A stretch of DNA of 64,000 bases from Tepidisphaera sp. (GTDB taxonomy: Bacteria; Planctomycetota; Phycisphaerae; Phycisphaerales; UBA1924), in NCBI GenBank assembly GCA_016124375.1, contig WGNV01000003.1, positions 62,001-126,000 on the forward strand, in the 5' to 3' direction. Positions 1 to 7,723 of this stretch are shown here, piece by piece. The notes under the pieces are model-generated. The model did not search any database. It worked only from the letters and a program-made list of their open reading frames with translations, and was not told the origin of the DNA. Each line of letters opens with the position of its first letter. The first letter of the stretch is position 1. Position numbers and translations under genes: made by a program.

Positions 1-1136
1 TGCGTGATCGCCGTCACCTGCAGCGTCGGATACCGATCGGGCATCGAGTAGAACCCGGTGTGATCGCCGAAAGGCCCCTCGAAGACTGCCCCGGGGCCAA
101 GGGCGGCCGGCGGGTCGCTTATGCCCCGCGGGTCAAACCCGATCAACCCCGCCTCGTGGCTCACGTACCCCTCGATGATGATCTCGGCATTGGCCGGCAC
201 CCACAGGGGCACGGTGCGGGCCCGCACCAGCGGGATGCCCTTGCCGTGCAGGAAGCCCGCCAGCAACAACTCCGAGATTCCCGGCGGCAGCGGCGCGGTC
301 GCCGCATACGGCATCACGCTCTCGCCCCCCAGCGCGATCGCCACCGGCATGGGCTTGCCCAGCGCCTTCCAACTGCGCCAGTGGCGTGCCCCGTCGTGAT
401 GCATGTGCCAGTGCATCGCCAGCGTGCGCTCGCCCAGCAACTGCACTCGGTACATTCCGATGTTGTGGCTCGGCGGGGCCGGATGATCGCGGTCGCTCGC
501 GTGGATGGTGTGGATGCCCGCGAGGGTGATGTACCTGCCGCGATGTTTGGCGTCCCACTCAGGCCCACGGCCCAGCCCGGGCACGTGGTCGTTCACGTTC
601 GCCGGGTAGCCCAGGCTTGCAAAGTCGCCATCCAAAGGCCAGCAGCGGATGATCGGCAATCGCGTCAGATCCACCCGCTCTTGCGGGATGACCACCTCCT
701 GGCACAGGCCCATGCCCTTGCGACGCTTGGGCGGGATCTTGAGCAGCGGCGCGACGCGTTTGAGAAACGCGAACAGCTCGGCAGCGGTGCGGGGCGGCTC
801 GGGCTTCACGAGGGCCGCGATTTTTTCGGCGATCTGCGCGAACCCCTGCGGGCACCCCAGCGCCATCTCCATGCGCCGATAACTGCCCCAGGCGTTGATG
901 AGCACCGGCCACTGGCTGCCCTCGACATGTTCAAACAGCAACGCGCGGCCGCCCAGGTGGGCGAAGCGCGGATCGCACGCGCGGGCCGAGGCGCTGGGCA
1001 TGTTCGGGGCGGCCGTCTTGCTCTCCGCGTCGGCCCGGCGGGTGATGTCGAGGATGGGCGAGACGGGCCCCCGCTCGCGGCTCAGTTCGCCGTGTGATTC
1101 GAGCCCCGCCACAAACTCGCGAAGAGTTGAGTACAT
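1..1136 (-). CDS. UbiD family decarboxylase (3' end outside window)
   Basis: The first 378 codons of a UbiD-type decarboxylase, an enzyme family that uses prenylated FMN to decarboxylate aromatic or unsaturated acids, often in ubiquinone or menaquinone synthesis. The ATG at 1136 opens MYSTLREFVAGLESHGEL, the family's usual N-terminus. Hallmarks follow in order: MHWHMHHDGARHW at about residues 235-248, ANAEIIIEGYV, and EGPFGDHTGFYSMPDRYP at about 350-368. UbiD proteins are usually 480-610 residues, so the C-terminal part lies left of base 1. The substrate cannot be told from sequence; the overall pattern resembles the long menaquinone-type UbiD relatives. Its start codon lies only 12 nt from that of the divergent methyltransferase gene. 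Confidence 0.93.
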   Translation of the reverse strand, partial: MYSTLREFVAGLESHGELSRERGPVSPILDITRRADAESKTAAPNMPSASARACDPRFAHLGGRALLFEHVEGSQWPVLINAWGSYRRMEMALGCPQGFAQIAEKIAALVKPEPPRTAAELFAFLKRVAPLLKIPPKRRKGMGLCQEVVIPQERVDLTRLPIIRCWPLDGDFASLGYPANVNDHVPGLGRGPEWDAKHRGRYITLAGIHTIHASDRDHPAPPSHNIGMYRVQLLGERTLAMHWHMHHDGARHWRSWKALGKPMPVAIALGGESVMPYAATAPLPPGISELLLAGFLHGKGIPLVRARTVPLWVPANAEIIIEGYVSHEAGLIGFDPRGISDPPAALGPGAVFEGPFGDHTGFYSMPDRYPTLQVTAIT

Positions 1137-1148
1137 TGATCCAAGCCT

Positions 1149-1850
1149 ATGGAAGTGCCCAAGCCCACACATCCGACCATCGACGGGAACTACAGCCGCG
1201 ACTGGCCCGCGTACTTCGCGGCGGTGGCCAACCAGCCCCCGCGCGACACGCTGCTGCGGGCACTCGACGCGCTGGCCGCCACTGAGTTCGCGGGCGACGC
1301 CACGCCGGAGTCATGGGCCATCGACATCGCTTGTGGCGAGGGGCGTGACACCCGGGCGATGCTCGCCCGGTTCCGCGGCTGGCGGGTGTTGGCGCTGGAC
1401 GCGAGCGAGCAGGGCCTTGCATTACTGACACGCGGCTTGGCGGCAACTGACGTTGCCCGCGTCGTGACGCAGGCGTGCCCGATGGAGCGAGTCGCCACGA
1501 CACACGCCTCGCTCGGGCGCGAGCGTCGCGTGGCGCTCATCAACGCCAGTTTCGCGCTGCCCTTCTGCGAGCCCGGGGCCTTTGAACAACTCTGGGCGTG
1601 GGTGTGGGCGACGCTGTCGCCGGGCGGGTGCTTCGCGGGGCAGTTGTTCGGCGATCGCGACGAATGGGCAACAATCGACCCCCGCCGCCATCGTTCTCGG
1701 GCTCAGGTCGAGCGATTGCTGGAGGGCGTCGAGGTGGTGCACCTCGAAGAGGCCGAGAAAGACGGCCCGGACGCGATGGGGGGCACCAAGCACCACCATG
1801 TGTTTCACATCGTGGCGCGAAAGCCGCGGGGAGAAATGCCAAGACACTGA
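1149..1850 (+). CDS. Class I SAM-dependent methyltransferase
   Basis: A 233-residue cytosolic methyltransferase. SAM-binding motif I is AIDIACGEGRDT at about residues 57-68, followed by an acidic residue in VLALDAS at the end of the second strand. A motif-IV/post-I-like stretch (ALINASFALPF) and the late strand pattern AWVWATLSPGGCFAGQLFGDRDEW fit small-molecule methyltransferases of the TehB/Methyltransf_25 type. The acceptor is unknown. It is divergent from the UbiD-type gene, with 12 nt between start codons, so its promoter must lie inside that gene or the pair shares a very compact control region. A repeat-type hairpin begins 12 nt after its stop codon. Confidence 0.85.
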   Translation: MEVPKPTHPTIDGNYSRDWPAYFAAVANQPPRDTLLRALDALAATEFAGDATPESWAIDIACGEGRDTRAMLARFRGWRVLALDASEQGLALLTRGLAATDVARVVTQACPMERVATTHASLGRERRVALINASFALPFCEPGAFEQLWAWVWATLSPGGCFAGQLFGDRDEWATIDPRRHRSRAQVERLLEGVEVVHLEEAEKDGPDAMGGTKHHHVFHIVARKPRGEMPRH

Positions 1851-1861
1851 GGGTTCACGCC

Positions 1862-1884
1862 CGGGATGAGCGAAGCGAATCCCG
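1862..1884 (+). repeat. Short hairpin repeat B, copy 1
   Basis: An imperfect palindrome with core GATGAGCGAAGCGAATC and arms CGGGAT/ATCCCG, starting 12 nt after the methyltransferase stop. A near-identical copy sits 11 nt after the argF stop (36237-36259) and a diverged one at 19079-19101. The roughly 36 nt around copies 1 and 2 match almost base for base. It may act as a 3'-end hairpin, but there is no T-run. Confidence 0.7.
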
Positions 1885-1913
1885 AGATCGAGTTCGTCCA
1901 GACAGAAGAGTTG

Positions 1914-2003
1914 ACCACAGAGGCACAGAGGCACAGAGAAGAAGCCGGAGAAAACCAAGGCAATGATGCGCCGAGGAAGAAGAGGAAGAAGAGACCGGAA
2001 AAG
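1914..2003 (+). repeat. CACAGAG polypurine element A, copy 1
   Basis: The head ACCACAGAGGCACAGAG is followed by a purine-rich tail ending in GAGACCGGAAAAG. Five more copies occur, at 7594-7695 (-), 36288-36366 (+), 36480-36548 (-), 55198-55275 (+) and 55417-55512 (-). Reading frames across it are spurious (TTEAQRHRE-type peptides). Confidence 0.85.
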
Positions 2004-2059
2004 ACAATGTCCCGAGCCTCTGTCGTCGAGCAATTTCAATGCACCGGCCGCGCAGTTCC

Positions 2060-2098
2060 GAATTTAGCAATTTAGCAATTTAGGATTTAGCAATTTGC
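2060..2098 (+). repeat. AATTTAGCA tandem repeat C, copy 1
   Basis: Four imperfect copies of the 9-mer AATTTAGCA, an island of A/T in GC-rich DNA. The TTG start codon of the following ABC ATPase gene lies in the last unit (2095-2097). Related arrays are at 4424-4461, 7464-7503 and 59266-59303, always at gene borders. Confidence 0.85.
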
Positions 2099-3156
2099 CT
2101 CCCCCCCCCGCCATCGACCTCAGCCACGTCAGCAAGACCTACAAGGGCAAAGTGCAAGCCCTGCGCGACGTCTCCATCCGCATCCACCAGGGCGAGGTGT
2201 TCGGCCTGCTCGGCCCCAACGGCGCGGGCAAGAGCACGCTTGTCAAGATTCTCATGACCGTGATCCGCCCCACCCGCGCCTCGGGCACGGTGCTGGGCGC
2301 GCCGGTGGGCGACAAGGCCACGCTCGCTCGCGTGGGCTACCTGCCCGAGCATCACAAGTTTCCGGAGTATCTGACGGGCGCCCAGGTGCTGGACTTCTAT
2401 GGAGCCATGAGCAAGATGCCCCGGGCGCAGCGCCTCAGCCGGGCCGCGGAACTGCTCGACACCGTCGGCATGACCGCCTGGGCCGCGTCGCCCGTGAAGT
2501 CGTACTCCAAGGGCATGCGCCAGCGGCTGGGCATCGCCCAGGCCCTGATGCACTCGCCCGACCTCGTCGTGCTCGACGAACCCACCGACGGCGTCGACCC
2601 CGTCGGCCGGCGCGATATCCGGGGCATGGTCCAGCGCATGCGCGACGAGGGCAAGACCGTGCTGCTCAACAGCCACCTCTTGAGCGAACTCGAGATGGTG
2701 TGCGATCGCGTGGGCATCATGGTCAAGGGCAAAGTCACCAGCATCGGCACGCTCGACGAACTCACGCTGGGGCAGGACTTCTACATCATCGAATACCTTG
2801 ATCCCCAGCCCGCGGCTCACATCGTCTCGCTGCTGCCGGGCCTCACCGTCGAGCCCCGCCCCGCTGGCGCGTTCGCCGGCGCTCCACGCGACGACGGCGT
2901 GGAACTCAGCGGCCGCTGGGACACCGGCGTCTGGGTGCGCCTGCTCGCCCAGTCCATGCACGTGGGCACCGCCGACCTCGCGACCGTGTGGCGCGTCGTC
3001 GACTGGCTGCGACGCGACGGCATCATGATAAAATCCGTCCGCCAATCTCGCCCCACGCTCGAAGACCTCTTCATCCAGGCCGTCACCGACCCCACCACCG
3101 GCAAGGCTCTGACGCCCGGCGCGATGGACGCCAAGAAAGTGGGGGCCGCGTCATGA
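2095..3156 (+). CDS. ABC transporter ATP-binding protein
   Basis: A 353-residue ATPase of an ABC-2 type exporter. Walker A is GPNGAGKS at residues 40-47, the signature is YSKGMRQRLGIAQ at about 136-148, and Walker B with the D-loop is LVVLDEPTDGVDP at about 157-169, followed by the switch His in LNSHLLSE. About 120 extra residues at the C-terminus are typical of CcmA/NatA-like drug or lipid exporter ATPases. The frame is open only from 2068 and has no ATG upstream of Walker A, so the TTG at 2095, inside the AATTTAGCA array and without a visible ribosome site, is the best start. Its stop overlaps the permease start in ATGA (3153-3156), so the two are translationally coupled. Confidence 0.93.
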   Translation: MPPPPAIDLSHVSKTYKGKVQALRDVSIRIHQGEVFGLLGPNGAGKSTLVKILMTVIRPTRASGTVLGAPVGDKATLARVGYLPEHHKFPEYLTGAQVLDFYGAMSKMPRAQRLSRAAELLDTVGMTAWAASPVKSYSKGMRQRLGIAQALMHSPDLVVLDEPTDGVDPVGRRDIRGMVQRMRDEGKTVLLNSHLLSELEMVCDRVGIMVKGKVTSIGTLDELTLGQDFYIIEYLDPQPAAHIVSLLPGLTVEPRPAGAFAGAPRDDGVELSGRWDTGVWVRLLAQSMHVGTADLATVWRVVDWLRRDGIMIKSVRQSRPTLEDLFIQAVTDPTTGKALTPGAMDAKKVGAAS

Positions 3157-4343
3157 CCCAGACACTCGCCCTGCTGCTCGACGCGTACCGCGAACTGCAC
3201 AGCAAGAAACTCTTCTGGATCACCATGCTGCTCTCGGGACTCGTGGTCGTGTCGTTCGGCTGCGTGGGCATAACCGAGCACGGCGTCAGCGTGCTGGTGT
3301 GGGAGATCCCCGTCGAGTTCTTCAACTCGCGGGTGATGAGCCCCGCCACGTTCTATAAACTCCTGTTCGCCAACCTCGGCATCAGCTTCTGGCTGGCGTG
3401 GATCGGCATCGTGCTGGCGCTCATCTCCACCGCCGGCATGTTCCCGGATTTTCTGGCCAACGGCTCGATCGACCTGATGCTCAGCCGCCCCATCGGCCGC
3501 TGGCGCCTCTTCTTCACCAAGTACTTCATGGGCCTGCTGTTCGTCACGCTGCAGGTGGGCGTCTTTTCGCTGGCGTCGATGCTGATCATCGGCATCCGGG
3601 GCCACTCGTGGGAACCGAGCGTGCTGCTGGCGGTGCCGCTGGTCGGGCTCATGTTCAGCTACCTGTTCTGCGTGTGCACGCTGCTGGGGATCCTGACGCG
3701 CTCGACCATCGCGGCGTTGCTGCTGACGATCCTGTTCTGGGTCTTCCTGTTCGGGCTGCACACGACCAACCAGGTCTTCGTGCAGCTGCGCGAGCACACC
3801 GCCGCCCGCATCGAGGTGATGCAGCAGCGCATCCAGAAAATGGAACGGGGTACGGCACTCATGCTCGACAAGCGGGCCGCCGCCGAGAAGCCCCCTGCCG
3901 ACGCCAGCGGCTCCGCCGCCGAACCCAAGCCCGCGCCGGTCACCTATACCGCCGCCCAGCTCGATGAAGCCAACGCCCTTCTCCCGGTGATCCGCACGAA
4001 GCTCGTGGCCGAGCAGAAGGATCTTCGCACCTGGAAGCGCTGGACGCTGGGCCTGGGCGTCGCCCGGGCGGCTCTGCCCAAGACCGCCGAGACCGTCGAA
4101 CTGCTTCACAACTCCCTCATCAAGCCCCAGGATATCTCACGCTTCAAGGCCCCCAACGAAGACGAAGACCCCGGCCTGGGGCGCGACGACGACGACATCC
4201 ACATCAGCGGCCGCCAGATGCGCCAACGCATGGACGAACTCTCCCGCGCCGAGCCCCTGAGCTGGATCATGGGCACCTCGCTGGGCTTCGAGGTGGTCGT
4301 CGTGCTCATCGCCGGCGTCATCTTCTCAAGGCGAGACTTCTAG
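3153..4343 (+). CDS. ABC-2 type transporter permease
   Basis: A 396-residue membrane subunit partnering the preceding ATPase. The chosen ATG at 3153 overlaps the ATPase stop; a longer frame from 2988 is only read-through of the upstream gene. Hydrophobic segments are seen at about residues 16-37 (FWITMLLSGLVVVSFG), 68-95, 120-145, 155-205 (two spans) and the last 20 residues (VVVVLIAGVIFSRRDF). Between the fourth/fifth and the last span lies a soluble, partly coiled-coil loop of about 150 residues (VQLREHTAARIEVMQQRIQK). The C-terminal FSRRDF matches the usual end of this permease group. The substrate is unknown. Confidence 0.9.
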   Translation: MTQTLALLLDAYRELHSKKLFWITMLLSGLVVVSFGCVGITEHGVSVLVWEIPVEFFNSRVMSPATFYKLLFANLGISFWLAWIGIVLALISTAGMFPDFLANGSIDLMLSRPIGRWRLFFTKYFMGLLFVTLQVGVFSLASMLIIGIRGHSWEPSVLLAVPLVGLMFSYLFCVCTLLGILTRSTIAALLLTILFWVFLFGLHTTNQVFVQLREHTAARIEVMQQRIQKMERGTALMLDKRAAAEKPPADASGSAAEPKPAPVTYTAAQLDEANALLPVIRTKLVAEQKDLRTWKRWTLGLGVARAALPKTAETVELLHNSLIKPQDISRFKAPNEDEDPGLGRDDDDIHISGRQMRQRMDELSRAEPLSWIMGTSLGFEVVVVLIAGVIFSRRDF

Positions 4344-4423
4344 CCGCCTGTCCGAGCCGCTCAAAAAGGTCAACCGCACGCGCGGGGTTCGTCCACACGC
4401 TGCACATCCGCTCGTGCGACTTG

Positions 4424-4461
4424 ATTTAGCAATTTAGCCATTTAGAAATTTAGCCATTTCG
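4424..4461 (+). repeat. AATTTAGCA tandem repeat C, copy 2
   Basis: GATTTAGCAATTTAGCC-type units between the convergent permease and proC genes. The last unit overlaps the 3' end of proC and supplies its final codons and flank. It is the same 9-nt family as at 2060-2098. Confidence 0.8.
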
Positions 4462-5316
4462 CGTTTTGGCACCCTCGCCCTTGAGCAACTTCGCCAGTTC
4501 CGCCCCCCGCGCTCGCGCCGCCAAAATCGCCTCGAACATCCCCGCCCCCACCCCACGCCTCTCCAGCACCTCTGTCGCCGCGGCTGTCGTTCCCCCCTTG
4601 CTCGTCACCGCCGCCCGCTGCGCCGCCGGGTCGCTGTCGTCCAGCATGCTCGCCGCGCCCAGCAGCGTCTGCCGCACGATGCGCCGGGCCTTGCGGGCGT
4701 CGAAGCCCATGTCGATGGCCGCCCGCTCCATCGCTTCCGCCAGATAAAACACATACGCCGGCCCAGAGCCTGCCAGCGCCGTGAAGGCGTCCAGCATCGC
4801 CTCGGGCATCTGCACCACCTCGGGCCCGGCGGCTTCAAACACCGCCATCGCCAACGCCGCGTCGTCCGGGTTCACGCCCTCGCCCCGACACACCGCCGTG
4901 CACCCCTGACCGATCTTCGCCGGCAGGTTGGGCATCGCCCGCACCACCCTCGCCCCCGGCAGCGCCGCCGCGATGTTGCCAGTCGGCATCCCGGCCAAGA
5001 TCGAGATGACCGTGCGGGGCGTCTGCCACCCCGGCGCGAGCTCAGCCGCCAGCCCGGCGAGCATCTGGGGCTTCACCGCCAGCAGCACCTGCCCGGCCCC
5101 GGGTGACGGCTCGTGCCGCGTCAGCCAGCCCATCGCCGTCAGCGCCTTCGGGAACGCGGCTAACCCCCGCTCCTGCCACACCTTGCAGCGGGCTTCGTCC
5201 GGCTCGGCGATCGCCAGGCACTCGGGTCTCACCACCCCCTTGGCCAGCACCGCCTCGATCAGCGCCCCGCCCATGTTGCCTGCTCCGATAACCAATAACG
5301 TCCAATCGGCGTTCAT
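4450..5316 (-). CDS. proC: Pyrroline-5-carboxylate reductase
   Basis: Catalyses the last step of proline synthesis, NAD(P)H-dependent reduction of pyrroline-5-carboxylate. 288 residues from the ATG at 5316; an in-frame GTG at 5328 is an alternative start. The N-terminal Rossmann motif is LLVIGAGNMGGAL. The C-terminal family block shows ALAGSGPAYVF, then VRQTLLGAASML and AAVTSKGGTTAAATEVLE, the dimerisation and active-site region of ProC. The length is normal (about 270-280). The last codons lie in the AATTTAGCA repeat. The gene is convergent with the ABC exporter pair and divergent from accA. Confidence 0.96.
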   Translation of the reverse strand: MNADWTLLVIGAGNMGGALIEAVLAKGVVRPECLAIAEPDEARCKVWQERGLAAFPKALTAMGWLTRHEPSPGAGQVLLAVKPQMLAGLAAELAPGWQTPRTVISILAGMPTGNIAAALPGARVVRAMPNLPAKIGQGCTAVCRGEGVNPDDAALAMAVFEAAGPEVVQMPEAMLDAFTALAGSGPAYVFYLAEAMERAAIDMGFDARKARRIVRQTLLGAASMLDDSDPAAQRAAVTSKGGTTAAATEVLERRGVGAGMFEAILAARARGAELAKLLKGEGAKTRNG

Positions 5317-5387
5317 GGGGCGTGGCACTCCGGTCTGGCGGCTGCAACTCGGGGCGGGGTGGGCGGCGGCACCCTATCATTCTCCCC

Positions 5388-6404
5388 ATGTCCGCATATT
5401 ACCGCTTAGCGTTCGAGCAGCCGGTGCTGGACCTCGAGCAGCAGATCGAAGCCGCCGAGTCTCGCCTGGCGGCCGAGGCCCCCGGCGGCCAGCCCACCCC
5501 CGAATCCGAACGCACCCAGAAAGAGCTGGATTCACTGCGTGCCAAGCGCGACGAAGTGATGAAGGCGCTCTACCAGAATCTCTCCCCCTGGGACACGGTG
5601 CGCGTCGCGCGCCACCCTTCGCGACCCCAAACCCGCGACTACATCAACCTCCTCTCCCGCGACTTCGTGGAGTTGCACGGCGACCGGCGTTTCGGCGACG
5701 ACCCCGCCATCGTCACCGGCTTTGCACGCATCGGGCCGCTGAAGGTGCTGCTGGTGGGCCACCAGAAGGGCAAGCAGACCAGCGAGAAACTCGCCTGCAA
5801 CTTCGGGTGTGCGCACCCGGAGGGGTATCGCAAGGCCTTGGCCAAGATGCAGTTAGCCGCGAAGTTCGGCGTGCCGATCGTCACCCTGGTGGATACTCCC
5901 GGGGCCTATCCGGGCCTTGGGGCAGAGCAGCGGGGCCAGGCCGAGGCGATCGCGGTGAACATGCTGGAGATGAGCCGGCTCGAGACGCCCATTGTCAGCG
6001 TGATCATCGGCGAGGGGGGCTCGGGGGGGGCCTTGGGCCTGGCGGTGTCGGACAAAGTGGCGATGATGGCCAACTCGTGGTATTCGGTGATCAGCCCGGA
6101 AGGGTGTGCGGCCATCCTCTGGAAGGAAGCCAACGAGCAGACGAACAACGCCGCGGCCAAACAGCTCAAGCTCACCGCCCGCGACAACATGGACTTGGGC
6201 ATCATCGATGAGGTGATCCCCGAGCCGGTGGGCGGGGCGCACCGCGACCCGAAGGGTGCGGCCAGCGCCCTGCAGGCGTGGATCGTGCGGGAGTTGCAGC
6301 ATTTGCGGATGCTTGACAAGGCCACCCTGCTGGAGCTGCGGTATCAGCGGTTCCGCAAGATGGGGGCGTTCCTGGAGAGCGCAGAAGCCGCGCCTGTGAA
6401 CTAG
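5388..6404 (+). CDS. accA: Acetyl-CoA carboxylase carboxyltransferase subunit alpha
   Basis: One half of the carboxyltransferase that moves CO2 from biotin to acetyl-CoA in fatty acid synthesis, acting with AccD. 338 residues from the ATG at 5388 (MSAYYRLAFEQPVLDLEQQI), chosen because family members begin about here. The conserved core is visible: ARHPSRPQTRDYI, FGDDPAIVTGFARI, GHQKGK, TLVDTPGAYPGLGAEQRGQ, and the oxyanion glycine stretch IGEGGSGGALGLAV. It is slightly longer than the E. coli protein (319). accD is not in the window. The gene is divergent from proC, with about 70 nt between starts. Confidence 0.97.
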   Translation: MSAYYRLAFEQPVLDLEQQIEAAESRLAAEAPGGQPTPESERTQKELDSLRAKRDEVMKALYQNLSPWDTVRVARHPSRPQTRDYINLLSRDFVELHGDRRFGDDPAIVTGFARIGPLKVLLVGHQKGKQTSEKLACNFGCAHPEGYRKALAKMQLAAKFGVPIVTLVDTPGAYPGLGAEQRGQAEAIAVNMLEMSRLETPIVSVIIGEGGSGGALGLAVSDKVAMMANSWYSVISPEGCAAILWKEANEQTNNAAAKQLKLTARDNMDLGIIDEVIPEPVGGAHRDPKGAASALQAWIVRELQHLRMLDKATLLELRYQRFRKMGAFLESAEAAPVN

Positions 6405-6551
6405 CCGACCGGATGGCCCGCTCGCAGACGAATATTTTGACCGGGTAGGGACGGGGGACTACCCTTCGGGCCCTCGATCGGGCGGCGTGGTGCTGGGGTT
6501 TCCGCACACGGCGTGGCAGGTGACGACGGGGAAACCCGGGGAGACGCGATC

Positions 6552-7442
6552 GTGGCCAAGAAGGCAGGCGCATCTCGCAAGTCCGAAAAGAAGGCCAAGA
6601 AGGCCAAGCCCGCCAAGGCGGCTAAGCCATCCAAGCCGGCGAAGGACGCCAAGCGCGCCGCCAGCACCAAGGCCAAGGGCCCCTCCAAGCCCGCCAAGGA
6701 AAAACAGGACAAGCCGGTCAAGAAAGTCGAAGCCGGCAAAGTCGCGACCGAAAAGGCGCCCAAGCCAGCCCCCGAAAAGGCGGCCAAGGGTGCCAAGCCC
6801 GCGGAGGCACCGGCCGCGGCTGCGGCTCCTGCCGACGCCAAGAAGGACGCGGGACGCAAGGGCATCACCATCGTGACACCCAAGCCGATGAAGCGGCCCA
6901 AGAGTGCGCCGGCGGTGGCGATGCCGACCGGGCTTGGGCAGTTGCTCGGTCCCAACGGGATTGTCAGGAAGCCGCTGATCCCTTCGGGGCCCAAGAGCAC
7001 CACCCACCGCGCCCTGGGGCAGCATGGCGGGCCGGATGAGGTGACCGAGAAGCCGGTGTTCAAGACTCACCTGGGCAAGAAGGAGCTCGAGCACTTCCGT
7101 TCGCTGCTGCTGCGCAAGCGCGCCGAGCTGGTGGGCGACGTGTCGACGATGGAGACCGGGGCACTGCTGGGCGAGAGCGGCTCGCTGAGCAATGTGCCCA
7201 GCCACCTGGCCGAGCAGGGTTCGGACGCGTCGGAGCAGAGCCTGTCGCTGGACCTGGCCGCGGCTGACCGGAAACTGATTCGAGAGATTGACGACGCGCT
7301 GGCCCGCATCAACAACGGCACGTATGGCGTGTGCGAACTGACGGGCAAGCCCATCAAGCAAGAGCGGCTGGAAGAGCTGCCCTGGGCGCGGCACACGATC
7401 GAGGCGGCGCGGGAGCTCGAGCGGCTGGCGATGCGCGGGTAA
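6552..7442 (+). CDS. DksA/TraR-like protein with long basic N-terminal extension
   Basis: 296 residues. The start is GTG at 6552, 8 nt after GGGGAG; an upstream in-frame GTG at 6513 lacks such a site. Residues 1 to about 115 are low-complexity Lys/Ala/Pro repeats (AKKAKPAKAAKPSKPAK) resembling histone H1 tails. The last 120 residues match the DksA/TraR fold: a coiled-coil helix pair (HFRSLLLRKRAELVGDV, LAAADRKLIREIDDALARINNGTYG) and then the zinc-finger position. Only the first of the four usual Cys remains (YGVCELTGKPI; later positions are Thr, His-Thr and Glu-Ala), so zinc binding is unlikely. The protein probably binds RNA polymerase or DNA; its role is not proven. Confidence 0.82.
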   Translation: MAKKAGASRKSEKKAKKAKPAKAAKPSKPAKDAKRAASTKAKGPSKPAKEKQDKPVKKVEAGKVATEKAPKPAPEKAAKGAKPAEAPAAAAAPADAKKDAGRKGITIVTPKPMKRPKSAPAVAMPTGLGQLLGPNGIVRKPLIPSGPKSTTHRALGQHGGPDEVTEKPVFKTHLGKKELEHFRSLLLRKRAELVGDVSTMETGALLGESGSLSNVPSHLAEQGSDASEQSLSLDLAAADRKLIREIDDALARINNGTYGVCELTGKPIKQERLEELPWARHTIEAARELERLAMRG

Positions 7443-7463
7443 GGCCGAAGGCCTTCGCCGCGA

Positions 7464-7503
7464 AATGGCTAAAGGGCTAAATTGCCAAATTGCTAAATTC
7501 GAG
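7464..7503 (-). repeat. AATTTAGCA tandem repeat C, copy 3 (inverted)
   Basis: Read on the minus strand this is GAATTTAGCAATTTGGC and so on, almost the same as the array at 59266-59303 including the CCCTTTAGC variation. It lies just after the DksA-like gene. Together with the A element at 7594-7695 it forms the mirror image of the 1914-2098 composite. Confidence 0.8.
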
Positions 7504-7593
7504 CATGGCGGCGGCGGGGGCGGGATGTGGCGTGTGAGCGGTGGCCGCGAGCCTGAATCTGCGGCCAAGCGACTCCGAACTTGCCTCTCCGCT

Positions 7594-7695
7594 CCTTTTC
7601 CGGTCTCCTCTTCCTCTTCTTCCTCGCCGCTCTGTTCTTCCGTCTGATTCTTCTTCGCCTTTTTCCTCCTCTGTGTCTCTGTGCCTCTGTGGTGA
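7594..7695 (-). repeat. CACAGAG polypurine element A, copy 2 (inverted)
   Basis: On the minus strand it has the head ACCACAGAGGCACAGAG (7668-7693 region) and a purine tail ending in GAGACCGGAAAAG, as in copy 1. The frame leading into lspA reads across it, so the N-terminal residues of that longer frame are repeat-derived and not protein. Confidence 0.85.
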
Positions 7696-7723
7696 TCTCC
7701 TCCGGTCGTACACTTTTCCCAGC

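Noticed and set aside
60-1097. 345-codon plus-strand frame at the left end
   Set aside because: Antisense to the UbiD-type gene, whose family motifs are unmistakable.
1866-2075. Short proteins such as MSEANPEIEF or TTEAQRHRE-type peptides
   Set aside because: They are translations of repeat elements A and B; the same peptides recur at other copies in different contexts.
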